A stretch of DNA of 15,765 nt from a bacterium (GTDB lineage Bacteria > Zhuqueibacterota > QNDG01 > JAFGCO01), in the NCBI GenBank assembly GCA_016932575.1, contig JAFGCO010000032.1:1-15765 (forward strand). Reading direction: 5' to 3'. The translations under genes were made by a program, and so were the position numbers. Under the pieces are notes generated by a model. The model was not told the DNA's origin. It made no database searches and was given only the letters and a program-made list of their open reading frames with translations. The stretch's first letter is position 1. Each line of letters begins with the position of its first letter. Of the stretch, positions 8,081-15,765 are shown in pieces.

Positions 8081-8293
8081 TAAACTTTGAGTAAAATTAT
8101 GTTTTATTATTCAGGATTCTATAGGGCACACTATTCAAAACCTATCAGCAGCAAGCGGATAATTTGATATTTAACGTTATATGATCCAGTTTTATGTATT
8201 TATTTTATTATCTTCAAACCGATGTTTCGAAAGCCAAATGATTTATTCATGTCCAATTAACTACTGTATACTTTATTTTAAGGAGGAAGAGAA

Positions 8294-11200
8294 ATGAGGA
8301 AATCTTTGTCAACCGTCATTCATAGCCTGATTTTGATTCTTATAATAGGGTTATGCGTGTCAGGAACCGCTTTTTCACAAACCACAGGAAAGATCGTCGG
8401 AACTGTGGTTGATGTGAATACCGGTGATCCTCTGCCCGGAGCGAATGTGCTTGTCGCGGGCACCAATTTTGGGGCCGCGGCAGGGGTGGATGGCTATTAC
8501 ACCATCATCAATGTCCCTGCCGGCATTCATGATGTGCAGGTTTCTGTTATTGGGTATAAAAAAGTAATCCAAAAGGATGTGCTGGTTTCTGTTGATCAGA
8601 TTGCCCGAGTGGATTTTGATCTGGAAATGGAAGTGGTACCAGGAGAAGAAGTGGTGGTTTATGCGGATCGGGACATTCTGCATAAAGAGGTTTCCAACAG
8701 CCAGCTGGTTGTCACCGCAACAGAAATGACCGAGTCTGCGGGTATCCGTACCATCAACCATTATCTTGAAAAGCAGCCCGGTATCACCGGTGAGAATCAT
8801 CTGGAGATCCGGGGTGGCTCTGCCGATCAAACCGGAACCATTGTGAATGGATTGACTTTTGTGAATCCCCGAATCGGAACGGCCTCGGCCAGTATTCCTA
8901 TCAGCTCGGTGGAGCAGGTGAGCCTGGTGACAGGCGGTTACAGTGCCGAATACGGCAATTTCCGGTCGGGCCTGATCAATATTGTGACAAAATCGGGAGA
9001 CACCGACCGCTACTCGGGTTCATTGAGCTATTCGCGCAATATCCCGGGGATGAAACGGTTCGGAAAATCACTTTACAATCCGGACAATGTTCTTTTACGG
9101 CCGCTCTTTGATCCGGAGCCAGCTTTTAAGGGCACGGCAGCCGTTTGGCCGCAGGATCAATATCCCATGGAGTATGAAACATACCCCCTGTTCCGGGGAT
9201 GGAACCGGTTGGCAGAGGCCTATAACCGGGGTCTTCCGGAGGAGGATCAGGTATCCCCTGTCGACCTGTATCTCTGGTCTGCCTGGATGTATCAGGTTAA
9301 GCCGGATTTTGACGCCTTGAAGTATTACGCGGATACATCAGGTATGGCTTATACGGTGACCGACGCCCAGATTCAGGCAATTATCGATCATGCCCATGAG
9401 TCGGAAGGCAGTCATGCCGATTACAATCTGGATTTCGGTGTCGGCGGTCCGCTGCCGGTGATCAATGAATTGCTGGGGGGTGCGACCTTTTATCTCTCTC
9501 ATCAGACCCTCAACACCAACTATATCCAGCCGGTAACCCGGAACGCCGAGAATACATCGACGACCATGCTCACCATGAAATACAATATTGGCAAGAGCCT
9601 GACTGTGAAGATTAACAACCTTTACCGGAAGATCAAAGGCATTGCGCCGGTCATGCCGACTTCAGGGGCCGTGCCGAGTCTGGGCGATCCGGATGATGCC
9701 GATTCCGGCGGCGGCGGTATGATGGAAGAAAACAATCTTGCCAAATTATTTGATCAGGGGGACGTTTACTACTGGCACCCGACATTCTGGCATCCCAAGG
9801 ACCAGACACTGTATATGACAGGGACCAGCCTGAATTATGTCGTTAATCCCAAAACATTTATAGACCTGACCCTTTCCTATGCCTGGCAGAAAGATTTTTC
9901 AGAGCCTAAGTTCACCCGTGACCGTACCGGGATTATCAATTTCGGACCTGTCTGGGTGAATGAAATGCCCTATGGACGGACATTTTCAGCGGATACGGTT
10001 TATAATCCCCAGGATCCCACTGATTTTTATGTGCACAGTATTTTTGAAGATGTGGGGGGTGAAATCGTCAGTGCGACCGGCCGCCGGTTTTCCGGAAAGA
10101 CCGGGATGTACAATGAAAATTCTGTCACACAGATGTTCCGTGTGAAAGGCGATTTGAGCAGCCAGATGACCCGGCACCATTTTCTCAAAGGCGGATTTGA
10201 TTTAAATTACTATGATCTGGACAATGATCTGTGGGTATACTGGACCGGTTATGACACCGATTATGATCTGCGTTTTCATGTGAAGCCCTGGCAGCTGGGC
10301 GGCTATATTCAGGACCAGATTACCTATGAAGGTATTGTGGCCCGGCTGGGTCTGCGCATCGATTATTATAATTCGGGCGGTGCGATGTGGCCCACGGGAG
10401 ACCGGTTTAATGCAGAAGCCTTTGTGGAAGGCGAGGAAGGCGCCCATCCGGCCATGGACAATTACCGATATGAATTTTTAAGCCAGGGAATAAATGTGGC
10501 ATGGGATCGGTTTAATCGGATTGACGAGGAATATCGAGAGATTATTAAGAACAATCCGGATACAACCCTCGTACCGTTTATGCAAAAAACCAAGAATCAT
10601 CTGGCCATCAGTCCCCGCATCGGAATTTCTTTTCCGGTGACCGAGCGGTCCAAGTTCTATTTTAATTACGGCCATTTCCGGTCCGCCGTTCCCTATTCTG
10701 AAATGTATATGTACAATTACCGGTACAGCAAGGGCCAGGGGCTGAACACCATCGGCAATCCCAACCTGGCGCCCCCGCGCACCATTTCATACGAGTTAGG
10801 CGGATCTTACAATCTCGCGGATCAGTACCTGATTACGCTCAGCGGTTTTTATAAAGATGTGACCGGACAACACACGAATCTCAATGTGGACGGGCAATCC
10901 ATTGCCGACGGGTATACGACACGCACGAACAATGAATACGAAGACATTCAGGGTCTGGAATTGGACGTGCGGAAGTCTGTGGGCAAATATCTCACCGGCT
11001 GGATCAATTTCCGCTATCTTTTGGAGAAAGACGGCAAGGTCGGCCGGGAGTACCTGTATGAAGATCCGGAACGCAATGAAGATGCGGAGCAGATTTATTT
11101 TGAGGCCGAAGAGGACCGGCCGGCTCCCCGGCCCGCTGCGGCAGCCAATCTGACATTTCATGTGCCCTATGATCTGAAAATGGGGGGAATTGGCAACAGC

Positions 11201-11896
11201 CTTCTGGGCGGCTGGCTGATCAGCGGTATCTTTGAGTGGGAAATGGGTGAAGCCTATACACACAACCCGGAAGATATCAGAAACGTCAGCAACAACATCC
11301 GCTGGCCGGATTACTATATGGTCGACATGAAAATTTCCAAGGGTTTCGAGATCATGAAAGGCATCCGTGCCAGCTTCTATGTGGATATTCAGAACCTGCT
11401 GAATCTGAAAGTGAACTGGATGAATAAAGAATGGTGCTTCCGAAGCGCCATTGACCGGGACGCTTACCTGAATTCTTTGCGGCTGCCCATGTATGATGAT
11501 CCTGAATATAAGGACAAAATCAAAATCAGTGAAGAGGGAGTGACACCCGAGGAATATGTATATCAGGGCAAAATCAGTCCGTCGGGCAACCCGTATTTTG
11601 CCGGAGACGATCGTCCCGGTGATTTAAGACCGGATGATGTGCCTTATCAGGCATTTCAGGAAGTTGTTGATTTTTCGGATGAAACAGCGAGTCAAAGGAA
11701 TGCGATCTATTATGAAATCAAAACAGGAGACTATTACGAATACGCTGAAGATTCCGAAATGTGGGTGAAGGCTGACAAGAAAAAAATAAAGAAAATAATC
11801 AACGATAAAGCCTATATCAACAATCCAAACAATAAGGATTTGTGGCTCTATGGATATCCGAGAGAGATCTGGGTCGGTGTGAATATCAGTTTTTAA
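8294..11896 (+). CDS. TonB-dependent outer-membrane receptor with carboxypeptidase-regulatory-like N-terminus
   Basis: The protein has 1200 residues, preceded by AAGGAGG (8280-8286) 7 bases before the ATG. A signal peptide ends near residue 29 (CVSGTAFSQ). Residues 32-112 are a carboxypeptidase-regulatory-like fold (GKIVGTVVD, DPLPGANVLV, VDGYYTIINVPAG). A TonB-box-like EEVVVYA lies at 118-124, followed by the plug at about 133-236 (LEIRGGSADQTGTIVNGL, GGYSAEYGNFRSGLINIVTK). The rest is a large beta-barrel ending in the aromatic residue of WVGVNISF. The role is energised import of a bound ligand across the outer membrane. The plug resembles receptors of Calditrichota/KSB1-type genomes more than classic SusC, and no SusD partner follows. 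The long stretch before the last strand (about 1030-1190) includes an acidic, glycine-containing GDDRPGDLRPDDV, which I recall as recurrent in this receptor group. The ligand cannot be told from sequence. Confidence 0.95.
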   Translation: MRKSLSTVIHSLILILIIGLCVSGTAFSQTTGKIVGTVVDVNTGDPLPGANVLVAGTNFGAAAGVDGYYTIINVPAGIHDVQVSVIGYKKVIQKDVLVSVDQIARVDFDLEMEVVPGEEVVVYADRDILHKEVSNSQLVVTATEMTESAGIRTINHYLEKQPGITGENHLEIRGGSADQTGTIVNGLTFVNPRIGTASASIPISSVEQVSLVTGGYSAEYGNFRSGLINIVTKSGDTDRYSGSLSYSRNIPGMKRFGKSLYNPDNVLLRPLFDPEPAFKGTAAVWPQDQYPMEYETYPLFRGWNRLAEAYNRGLPEEDQVSPVDLYLWSAWMYQVKPDFDALKYYADTSGMAYTVTDAQIQAIIDHAHESEGSHADYNLDFGVGGPLPVINELLGGATFYLSHQTLNTNYIQPVTRNAENTSTTMLTMKYNIGKSLTVKINNLYRKIKGIAPVMPTSGAVPSLGDPDDADSGGGGMMEENNLAKLFDQGDVYYWHPTFWHPKDQTLYMTGTSLNYVVNPKTFIDLTLSYAWQKDFSEPKFTRDRTGIINFGPVWVNEMPYGRTFSADTVYNPQDPTDFYVHSIFEDVGGEIVSATGRRFSGKTGMYNENSVTQMFRVKGDLSSQMTRHHFLKGGFDLNYYDLDNDLWVYWTGYDTDYDLRFHVKPWQLGGYIQDQITYEGIVARLGLRIDYYNSGGAMWPTGDRFNAEAFVEGEEGAHPAMDNYRYEFLSQGINVAWDRFNRIDEEYREIIKNNPDTTLVPFMQKTKNHLAISPRIGISFPVTERSKFYFNYGHFRSAVPYSEMYMYNYRYSKGQGLNTIGNPNLAPPRTISYELGGSYNLADQYLITLSGFYKDVTGQHTNLNVDGQSIADGYTTRTNNEYEDIQGLELDVRKSVGKYLTGWINFRYLLEKDGKVGREYLYEDPERNEDAEQIYFEAEEDRPAPRPAAAANLTFHVPYDLKMGGIGNSLLGGWLISGIFEWEMGEAYTHNPEDIRNVSNNIRWPDYYMVDMKISKGFEIMKGIRASFYVDIQNLLNLKVNWMNKEWCFRSAIDRDAYLNSLRLPMYDDPEYKDKIKISEEGVTPEEYVYQGKISPSGNPYFAGDDRPGDLRPDDVPYQAFQEVVDFSDETASQRNAIYYEIKTGDYYEYAEDSEMWVKADKKKIKKIINDKAYINNPNNKDLWLYGYPREIWVGVNISF

Positions 11897-11935
11897 GTCC
11901 GTGATTCAGAACTGAAAACAAGGAGAACAATTGAA

Positions 11936-14194
11936 ATGAAAATGTTTTATAAACAGATGCTCCGACAGACGTTTCCGGCACTGCTGCTTCTTGCTGTGGT
12001 GCTGATGAGCGTTATGTCTGCCGAAATGCTTTACGCAGACGGTGAAAAAACCGTCATCCGGATGGGGAAATTCTGGTGCGGTGTGGTGGATGACGGCGGC
12101 ACGGCCACGTTTGAATACGGGAATTTCAGCTGGTTTCCCAATGATTACAACTGCCAGGGGCCCTCGCTGCAGGACGGTTCCGGTCAGACCGGTTCCGGTT
12201 TTATCATGGCCGCGACCAATTGGGAAGATCCACTGGGAAATGTCATTCCCAAAGCGGCGATCCTCTGGTCGCCGGATTCTGATTATGAGTGGAGCCAGCC
12301 CATGGTCACCGTACCGATGACCAATTATGTGCGCTGGGAAATGCCCCTGAATTATACCATTCAGTCGACCGACACACAGGCCGAAAACAAGCAGGTCGAA
12401 CCCTGGGGCGAGGCGGATGCCTCGAAAATGATCGGTACCTGTGATCAGGTGGTCGAAGTGACCACTCAGAATCCCATGGGGGTTGAAGTTCACCGGAAGA
12501 TTTTTGCCTGGAGCCAGCAGTATCATGACGATTATATGGTTTGTGATGTTACCCTCACCAATAACAGCGGTAAAACGCTGACCGGTTTTTATCTGAATAT
12601 ACGCGAGAATGATATGTACATTCGAAAGGCTGCCGGCAGTGAACCCTCGGTGAGTGATATTGCCAACGATTCAAGACGCTATACCTGGCAGCATTATTAT
12701 GGGGCTCGTGAAGGAGACAGCCTTCGCGTATTCTATATGTATCATGGGGACAATCCCGACCTGGCGGGCGATCAAATGGGAATGCCGATTCATAATCAGG
12801 ATGGCCGGCTGTACCAGCATGAGATGCACTTTTATGCCATTTTGCATGCATCCAAGGCGCCTTATACAAATGAGGCAGAAGACGAAGATGACTGGCTGCA
12901 GCCCACAGTCACGGATGTCTATTCACGGCCCTTGGTCGGCCTGACTGAAGTGTATGCAAAAACCAATGCGGACCGTCCAAAACTCTATGATTTTATTGCC
13001 GGTTATCAAGCCACGCTCAATCCGATGGAAGGCGCGTTCGAAGGCACCTTTCATCAAAAGCCAAATGATGAATTCGGGTCGCCGGACTGGTCCTCAGAAT
13101 TGTCCGGTCTTGGTTCTGCATCCACATTTCACGGCCGGTTCTGTTCTTTCGGCCCTTACGCCGAGTTCAAGGACGGAGAAAAACTGCATTTTGTATATGT
13201 GAGCGGTTTTGCCGGTTTAAGTATTGAAAAAGCCAAAGAGATCGGCGAAAAGTGGCTGGCGGGCACACTCGAGGAACCGCCCAATCTGCCGAATGAAAGG
13301 ACCGGATATCTGCCGGAGAATTTTGCGTTTCCGACCGATGATGAAAACAACAACCGGAAAAACCGGTGGTTAAGCACGGGCGTTGATTCGGTGATGGCCA
13401 GTGTTTCCCGGGCCAAATGGAACTACGAGCATGACTGGCAGGTGCCCATGGCCCCGGAGCCGCCGCATATGCTCATTTTCGGCACAGGAGAGGGCGTTGA
13501 AATACACTGGGCGGCCCCTGAAGCCGAAGACATGTTGAATTTCTGGGGATATCGCATCATGCGCCGCGTCGGGTATCAGGATACGGTTTTTTATGAAGAG
13601 GTGGATCGCTTTGATATGAATGCCCTGGATGATCTGGCGGATACTGTGAGGATCGGCTCCATGATCTATGACGGCTATAAGTTTCTGGATGACAGTGTGC
13701 TGGCAGGCGCTTCTTATTATTATTATGTACAGTCCGGCATTGAAGTGGATGAAGATGATTTCGATGCCTACCCCACAACGCGCGGTAAAATTCTGTGGAG
13801 CGGCCGGGTATGGAGCACCTCCCGGCTGGATGTGAATCCGAAGCGGCCCATCGGCAGCACGCTGAGCGATATTCGTATTGTGCCGAATCCCTACTATATC
13901 TCGAATTCCTATTTGTCCAGTGATTACGGTATCAACCCCGATGATCCCCGTTTAATTATGTTTTTTAATCTGCCAAAGACGTGCAAGATAAAAATATTTA
14001 CAGAAAGCGGCGATTTGATCAAGACCATCAAACACACCTATACGGAAATTTCCAGCCTGGAAGTCTCTTCAGGCTGGGAAGAATGGAACATGGTTACGGA
14101 CAATCAACAGGCCATTTCAAGCGGGATTTACATTGCCGTGTTTGAGACACCTGCAAAAGAAGTGGCTTATCAGAAATTCATTGTTGTTCGATAG
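11936..14194 (+). CDS. Large secreted protein with Fn3-like and T9SS-like C-terminal domains
   Basis: The protein has 752 residues; AAGGAG (11920-11925) lies 10 bases before the ATG. Residues 12-34 form a signal peptide (FPALLLLAVVLMSVMSAEM). Residues 35-500 are an aromatic-rich region I do not recognise. About 505-605 look like a fibronectin-III-type fold (VEIHWAAPEAEDML, WGYRIMRRV, SYYYYVQSGI). Residues 647-752 resemble a type IX secretion or FlgD-like C-terminal domain: IVPNPYYIS, NLPKTCKIKIFTESGDLIKT, SSGIYIAVFE and the terminal QKFIVVR. I infer a protein carried through the outer membrane and kept at the surface or released. It starts 39 bp after the receptor and ends 24 bp before the PorV-like gene, so it is probably co-transcribed with both and may act with the receptor. 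No catalytic motif was seen. Confidence 0.9.
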   Translation: MKMFYKQMLRQTFPALLLLAVVLMSVMSAEMLYADGEKTVIRMGKFWCGVVDDGGTATFEYGNFSWFPNDYNCQGPSLQDGSGQTGSGFIMAATNWEDPLGNVIPKAAILWSPDSDYEWSQPMVTVPMTNYVRWEMPLNYTIQSTDTQAENKQVEPWGEADASKMIGTCDQVVEVTTQNPMGVEVHRKIFAWSQQYHDDYMVCDVTLTNNSGKTLTGFYLNIRENDMYIRKAAGSEPSVSDIANDSRRYTWQHYYGAREGDSLRVFYMYHGDNPDLAGDQMGMPIHNQDGRLYQHEMHFYAILHASKAPYTNEAEDEDDWLQPTVTDVYSRPLVGLTEVYAKTNADRPKLYDFIAGYQATLNPMEGAFEGTFHQKPNDEFGSPDWSSELSGLGSASTFHGRFCSFGPYAEFKDGEKLHFVYVSGFAGLSIEKAKEIGEKWLAGTLEEPPNLPNERTGYLPENFAFPTDDENNNRKNRWLSTGVDSVMASVSRAKWNYEHDWQVPMAPEPPHMLIFGTGEGVEIHWAAPEAEDMLNFWGYRIMRRVGYQDTVFYEEVDRFDMNALDDLADTVRIGSMIYDGYKFLDDSVLAGASYYYYVQSGIEVDEDDFDAYPTTRGKILWSGRVWSTSRLDVNPKRPIGSTLSDIRIVPNPYYISNSYLSSDYGINPDDPRLIMFFNLPKTCKIKIFTESGDLIKTIKHTYTEISSLEVSSGWEEWNMVTDNQQAISSGIYIAVFETPAKEVAYQKFIVVR

Positions 14195-14218
14195 TAAAAT
14201 ATAAGGAGAATAATCGCT

Positions 14219-15256
14219 ATGAAGCGTATAATACCCTTTTTTATCATTGCGTTGCTACTCGGCTCGATGATGCCGGTATTGGGCCAGCAGTATAACGGGG
14301 TGGGGGTCGGTCTGAAAAAACTGGGCCAGTCCACCATGAATTTTCTGCAGGTAGGTGTGATTCCCCGTGCTTCCGGATTGGGAGATGCCTATTCCGCAGT
14401 GGGAACCGGCTCGCACAGTATTTTTTACAATCCGGCCGCATTGCCTGAAATTGATGGGACCGCCGAGGCTTTTGTCTCGACCACACAATGGATTGCGGAC
14501 ATCAATTATATGGCGGGTGCCGCTGCCCTCAACCTGAAAAGCTATGGCGCCATTGGCATTCACTTTATTTTTGTGGATTATGGCGATATCATCGGTACAA
14601 GACTGCTTCCCTATGATCAGTATTCCGTCGATTCAAAAGGCTATGAGGAAACAGGGATGGTGGATAATGTCGGTGCCTATTCCGTGGGTTTATCCTATGC
14701 CCGGCGGATCAGTCAGAAATTTTTGATGGGCGGAACCATGAAGTATGTGGGGCAGGGATTGGGCAGGGTGGTGACGCCTGATTCCTCAAAAGAAGATTTT
14801 GGCGAGAACAAACTGGCATTCGACATGGGTGTGAAATATTATACAGGATTGAAGGGGTTTCGATTCGGCATGTCGATACGTAATTTTGCCACACATGTGA
14901 AATATGAAGAAATTACCACGCAGCTCCCGTTGACCTTTGCGGTCGGTGCCGCCATTGACGTCATGGAGTTTTTCAGGTCAGATGAATCTGAAGGAGATGA
15001 CCTGTTGCTAACAGCCGAATTTATTCATCCCAATAATTACACGGAACGGGTGCTTGTCGGTCTTGAATATTCGATTATGAACATGCTGGCGATCCGGGGC
15101 GGTTATATCAGCAATCATGATGTGCTTGGATTCAACGCAGGAATCGGACTGACTCCGGAAATATCCGGCAAAAAGATTGTGGTTGATTATTCGTACTCAT
15201 CCAGCATCAGTTATTTCGATGACATCAGCCGTTTTTCAATCGGATTTGTTTTTTAA
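14219..15256 (+). CDS. PorV/PorQ-family outer-membrane beta-barrel protein
   Basis: The protein has 345 residues; AAGGAG (14203-14208) lies 10 bases before the ATG. The signal peptide ends near residue 22 (MMPVLGQQ). The N-terminal signature of PorV/PorQ (UPF0164-like) proteins is clear: FLQVGVIPRASGLGDAYSAV (42-61) and then HSIFYNPAALPEIDG (66-80). Alternating hydrophobic strands follow to the C-terminal FSIGFVF with its aromatic end, as expected of a FadL-like barrel. In type IX secretion, PorV escorts cargo at the outer membrane to the sortase; relatives are abundant in FCB genomes and many have no assigned job. Linkage to a gene with a T9SS-like C-terminal domain supports a transport or display role for that partner. 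I give no gene symbol because PorV and its paralogues cannot be separated from this sequence alone. Confidence 0.9.
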   Translation: MKRIIPFFIIALLLGSMMPVLGQQYNGVGVGLKKLGQSTMNFLQVGVIPRASGLGDAYSAVGTGSHSIFYNPAALPEIDGTAEAFVSTTQWIADINYMAGAAALNLKSYGAIGIHFIFVDYGDIIGTRLLPYDQYSVDSKGYEETGMVDNVGAYSVGLSYARRISQKFLMGGTMKYVGQGLGRVVTPDSSKEDFGENKLAFDMGVKYYTGLKGFRFGMSIRNFATHVKYEEITTQLPLTFAVGAAIDVMEFFRSDESEGDDLLLTAEFIHPNNYTERVLVGLEYSIMNMLAIRGGYISNHDVLGFNAGIGLTPEISGKKIVVDYSYSSSISYFDDISRFSIGFVF

Positions 15257-15292
15257 ATCATAGAATGGCTTAAAAATGAATCGAAAGAAAAC

Positions 15293-15350
15293 AAAGGAGG
15301 TGAGGCAGACCCGAAAAAATCAATAATAAAGAGAAGAGAAAGGAGGTGAT
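15293..15350 (+). promoter_or_regulatory. Two extended Shine-Dalgarno-like sequences in a gene-free leader
   Basis: AAAGGAGGTGA (15293-15303) and AGAAAGGAGGTGAT (15337-15350) are complementary over 11 and 14 bases to the usual 3' tail of bacterial 16S rRNA, far longer than the AAGGAG used by neighbouring genes. Neither precedes a convincing ORF: the first can only serve a handful of codons, and the second is 23 bases from the nearest ATG (15374). Possible roles are leader-peptide translation or ribosome capture upstream of the gene at 15470. Confidence 0.45.
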
Positions 15351-15469
15351 TCCGGGGGATCTTGTTTTTACTTATGCATGAGGAAAATGACCTGTCAATG
15401 ATTTTTAATAAACGCGGGACAGAACTCATGACATTCAAACTCGGTCAAACCAACTCTAAGGAGGAGGAG

Positions 15470-15765
15470 ATGATGAAGAAGTCTTTTCTTGTAGCAGCAG
15501 TAGTATGTGTGTTTTTATTGTTGTTCGGGCAGGCTTTCGCCCAGGGAAATATTATCTTTATTTCCCGTCCGGACAAGCTGGATACGGCCACGGGTGAGAA
15601 TCCGGACAAACCGTTTATTGATGATCTGGTGGCTGCCGGATATACGGTGGATACCATGAATTCCAATGCGCTGGAAGCGGCTCCCCAGTCTAAAATTGAT
15701 TCACTGAACAATGCCGATCTGGTCATTATCGGCCGTTCTACGGGCAGTGGTGATTTTGGCGGAAC
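15470..15765 (+). CDS. Exported protein of unknown function, 3' partial
   Basis: The first 98 codons are present and the gene runs off the right edge. AAGGAGGAGG (15459-15468) sits directly before two in-frame ATGs (15470, 15473); with the Shine-Dalgarno so close, the second may be the one used. A signal peptide covers about residues 1-25 (FLVAAVVCVFLLLFGQAFAQ). The mature start has NIIFISRPDKLD, then FIDDLVAAGYTVDTMNS, then IDSLNNADLVIIGRSTGSGD. This alternating pattern suggests a Rossmann-like or glutamine-amidotransferase-like fold, as in many multi-domain secreted proteins of FCB bacteria, but no active-site residue can be judged from this piece. A 213-bp gap separates it from the PorV-like gene, so it may have its own promoter. 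Confidence 0.85.
   Translation, partial: MMKKSFLVAAVVCVFLLLFGQAFAQGNIIFISRPDKLDTATGENPDKPFIDDLVAAGYTVDTMNSNALEAAPQSKIDSLNNADLVIIGRSTGSGDFGG

Larger units (their letters stand above)
7997..8096. promoter_or_regulatory. Putative operator cluster between divergent genes
   Basis: Within 100 bp there is a direct repeat flanking a central palindrome: CAGTTTCACTCAAA (7997-8010) and CAGTTTTTCACTTAAA (8069-8084). The half-site ACTYAAA appears at 8004-8010 and 8078-8084 and inverted as TTTGAGT at 8086-8092. The outer arms TTTCACTCAAA (8000-8010) and TTTGAGTAAAA (8086-8096) are inverted copies matching at 10 of 11 positions. A weak promoter-like pair, TTCACT (8075-8080) and TATGTT (8098-8103) at 17 bp spacing, overlaps the right end. 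The density of related half-sites suggests protein binding; the binding protein is not shown. Confidence 0.5.
7765..8293. other. Divergent intergenic region between the regulator and the receptor operon
   Basis: This is 529 bp of AT-rich sequence with no convincing gene. It must carry the promoters for both directions. Its main structure is the repeat cluster at 7997-8096, listed separately. There is also a short dyad, ATTCCA-6 bp-TGGAAT (7951-7968), and an 8-bp palindrome TTTCGAAA (8225-8232). A TATACT at 8267-8272 resembles a -10 box but sits only 8 bp from the Shine-Dalgarno and has no good -35 partner. Confidence 0.7.

Noticed and set aside
8267-8272. TATACT as the -10 box of the receptor operon
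   Set aside because: It lies only 8 bp from the Shine-Dalgarno and has no convincing -35 element 16-18 bp upstream.
10796-11263. Antisense open frame of 155 codons inside the TonB-dependent receptor gene
   Set aside because: It is opposite the beta-barrel coding region, with no ribosome binding site or recognisable motif.
11906-12526. Antisense open frame of 206 codons over the start of the secreted-protein gene
   Set aside because: It lies opposite a well-supported gene with Shine-Dalgarno and signal peptide, and its translation is rich in His, Pro and Arg without any domain pattern; it is a composition shadow.
15276-15326. Mini-ORF of 16 codons (MNRKKTKEVRQTRKNQ)
   Set aside because: It has no Shine-Dalgarno of its own and consists of Lys/Arg codons from a purine-rich stretch; kept only as context for the Shine-Dalgarno-like sequences.
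15445-15726. Minus-strand frame of 93 codons at the right end
   Set aside because: It lies antisense to the exported protein, whose signal peptide and strong Shine-Dalgarno mark the plus strand as coding.

Overview
The window looks like a chromosomal segment from a Gram-negative, diderm bacterium of the FCB superphylum, most like Calditrichota, KSB1-type or Ignavibacteria-type lineages. This is inferred from gene types only: a TonB-dependent receptor with an N-terminal carboxypeptidase-regulatory-like domain, a PorV/PorQ-like barrel, a secreted protein with a type IX secretion-like C-terminal domain, two-component-regulator propeller sensors, and a membrane-anchored regulator whose DNA-binding domain is of a kind common in Acidobacteria. 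No rRNA, tRNA, transposase or CRISPR array was seen.

Left half, minus strand (1-7764). Three genes are read leftward. The first (7764-6550) is a one-component regulator with a cytoplasmic winged-helix-like domain, one membrane segment and a periplasmic domain of unknown type. After 465 bp without a gene come two large paralogous sensors 24 bp apart. The first sensor (6084-2608) is complete: 14 propeller blades, a Y_Y_Y domain, one membrane helix, and then a methyl-accepting-chemotaxis-type signalling domain in place of the usual histidine kinase, GGDEF or AraC output. The second (2583 to beyond base 1) has the same outer part, but its output domain lies outside the window.

Middle (7765-8293). 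This 529-bp divergent intergenic region carries an organised repeat cluster at 7997-8096: a perfect 17-bp inverted repeat, three tandem decamers, and recurring ACTYAAA half-sites. It is the best candidate for a shared operator region.

Right half, plus strand (8294-15765). A TonB-dependent receptor, a large secreted protein with a T9SS-like C-terminal domain and a PorV-like barrel lie 39 and 24 bp apart, each with a good Shine-Dalgarno sequence, and look like one operon. A 213-bp gap with two unusually long Shine-Dalgarno-like sequences follows, then the start of another exported protein that runs off the right edge.

Working model (inference): the right-hand operon builds an outer-membrane uptake or secretion unit. 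The left-hand genes sense something in the periplasm and signal either to DNA (winged-helix regulator) or to a chemosensory CheA/CheW-type pathway (propeller-MCP receptors). This resembles a Bacteroidetes polysaccharide-utilisation locus with its hybrid two-component sensor, but with a chemoreceptor output. No degradative enzyme is visible, so the substrate cannot be named.
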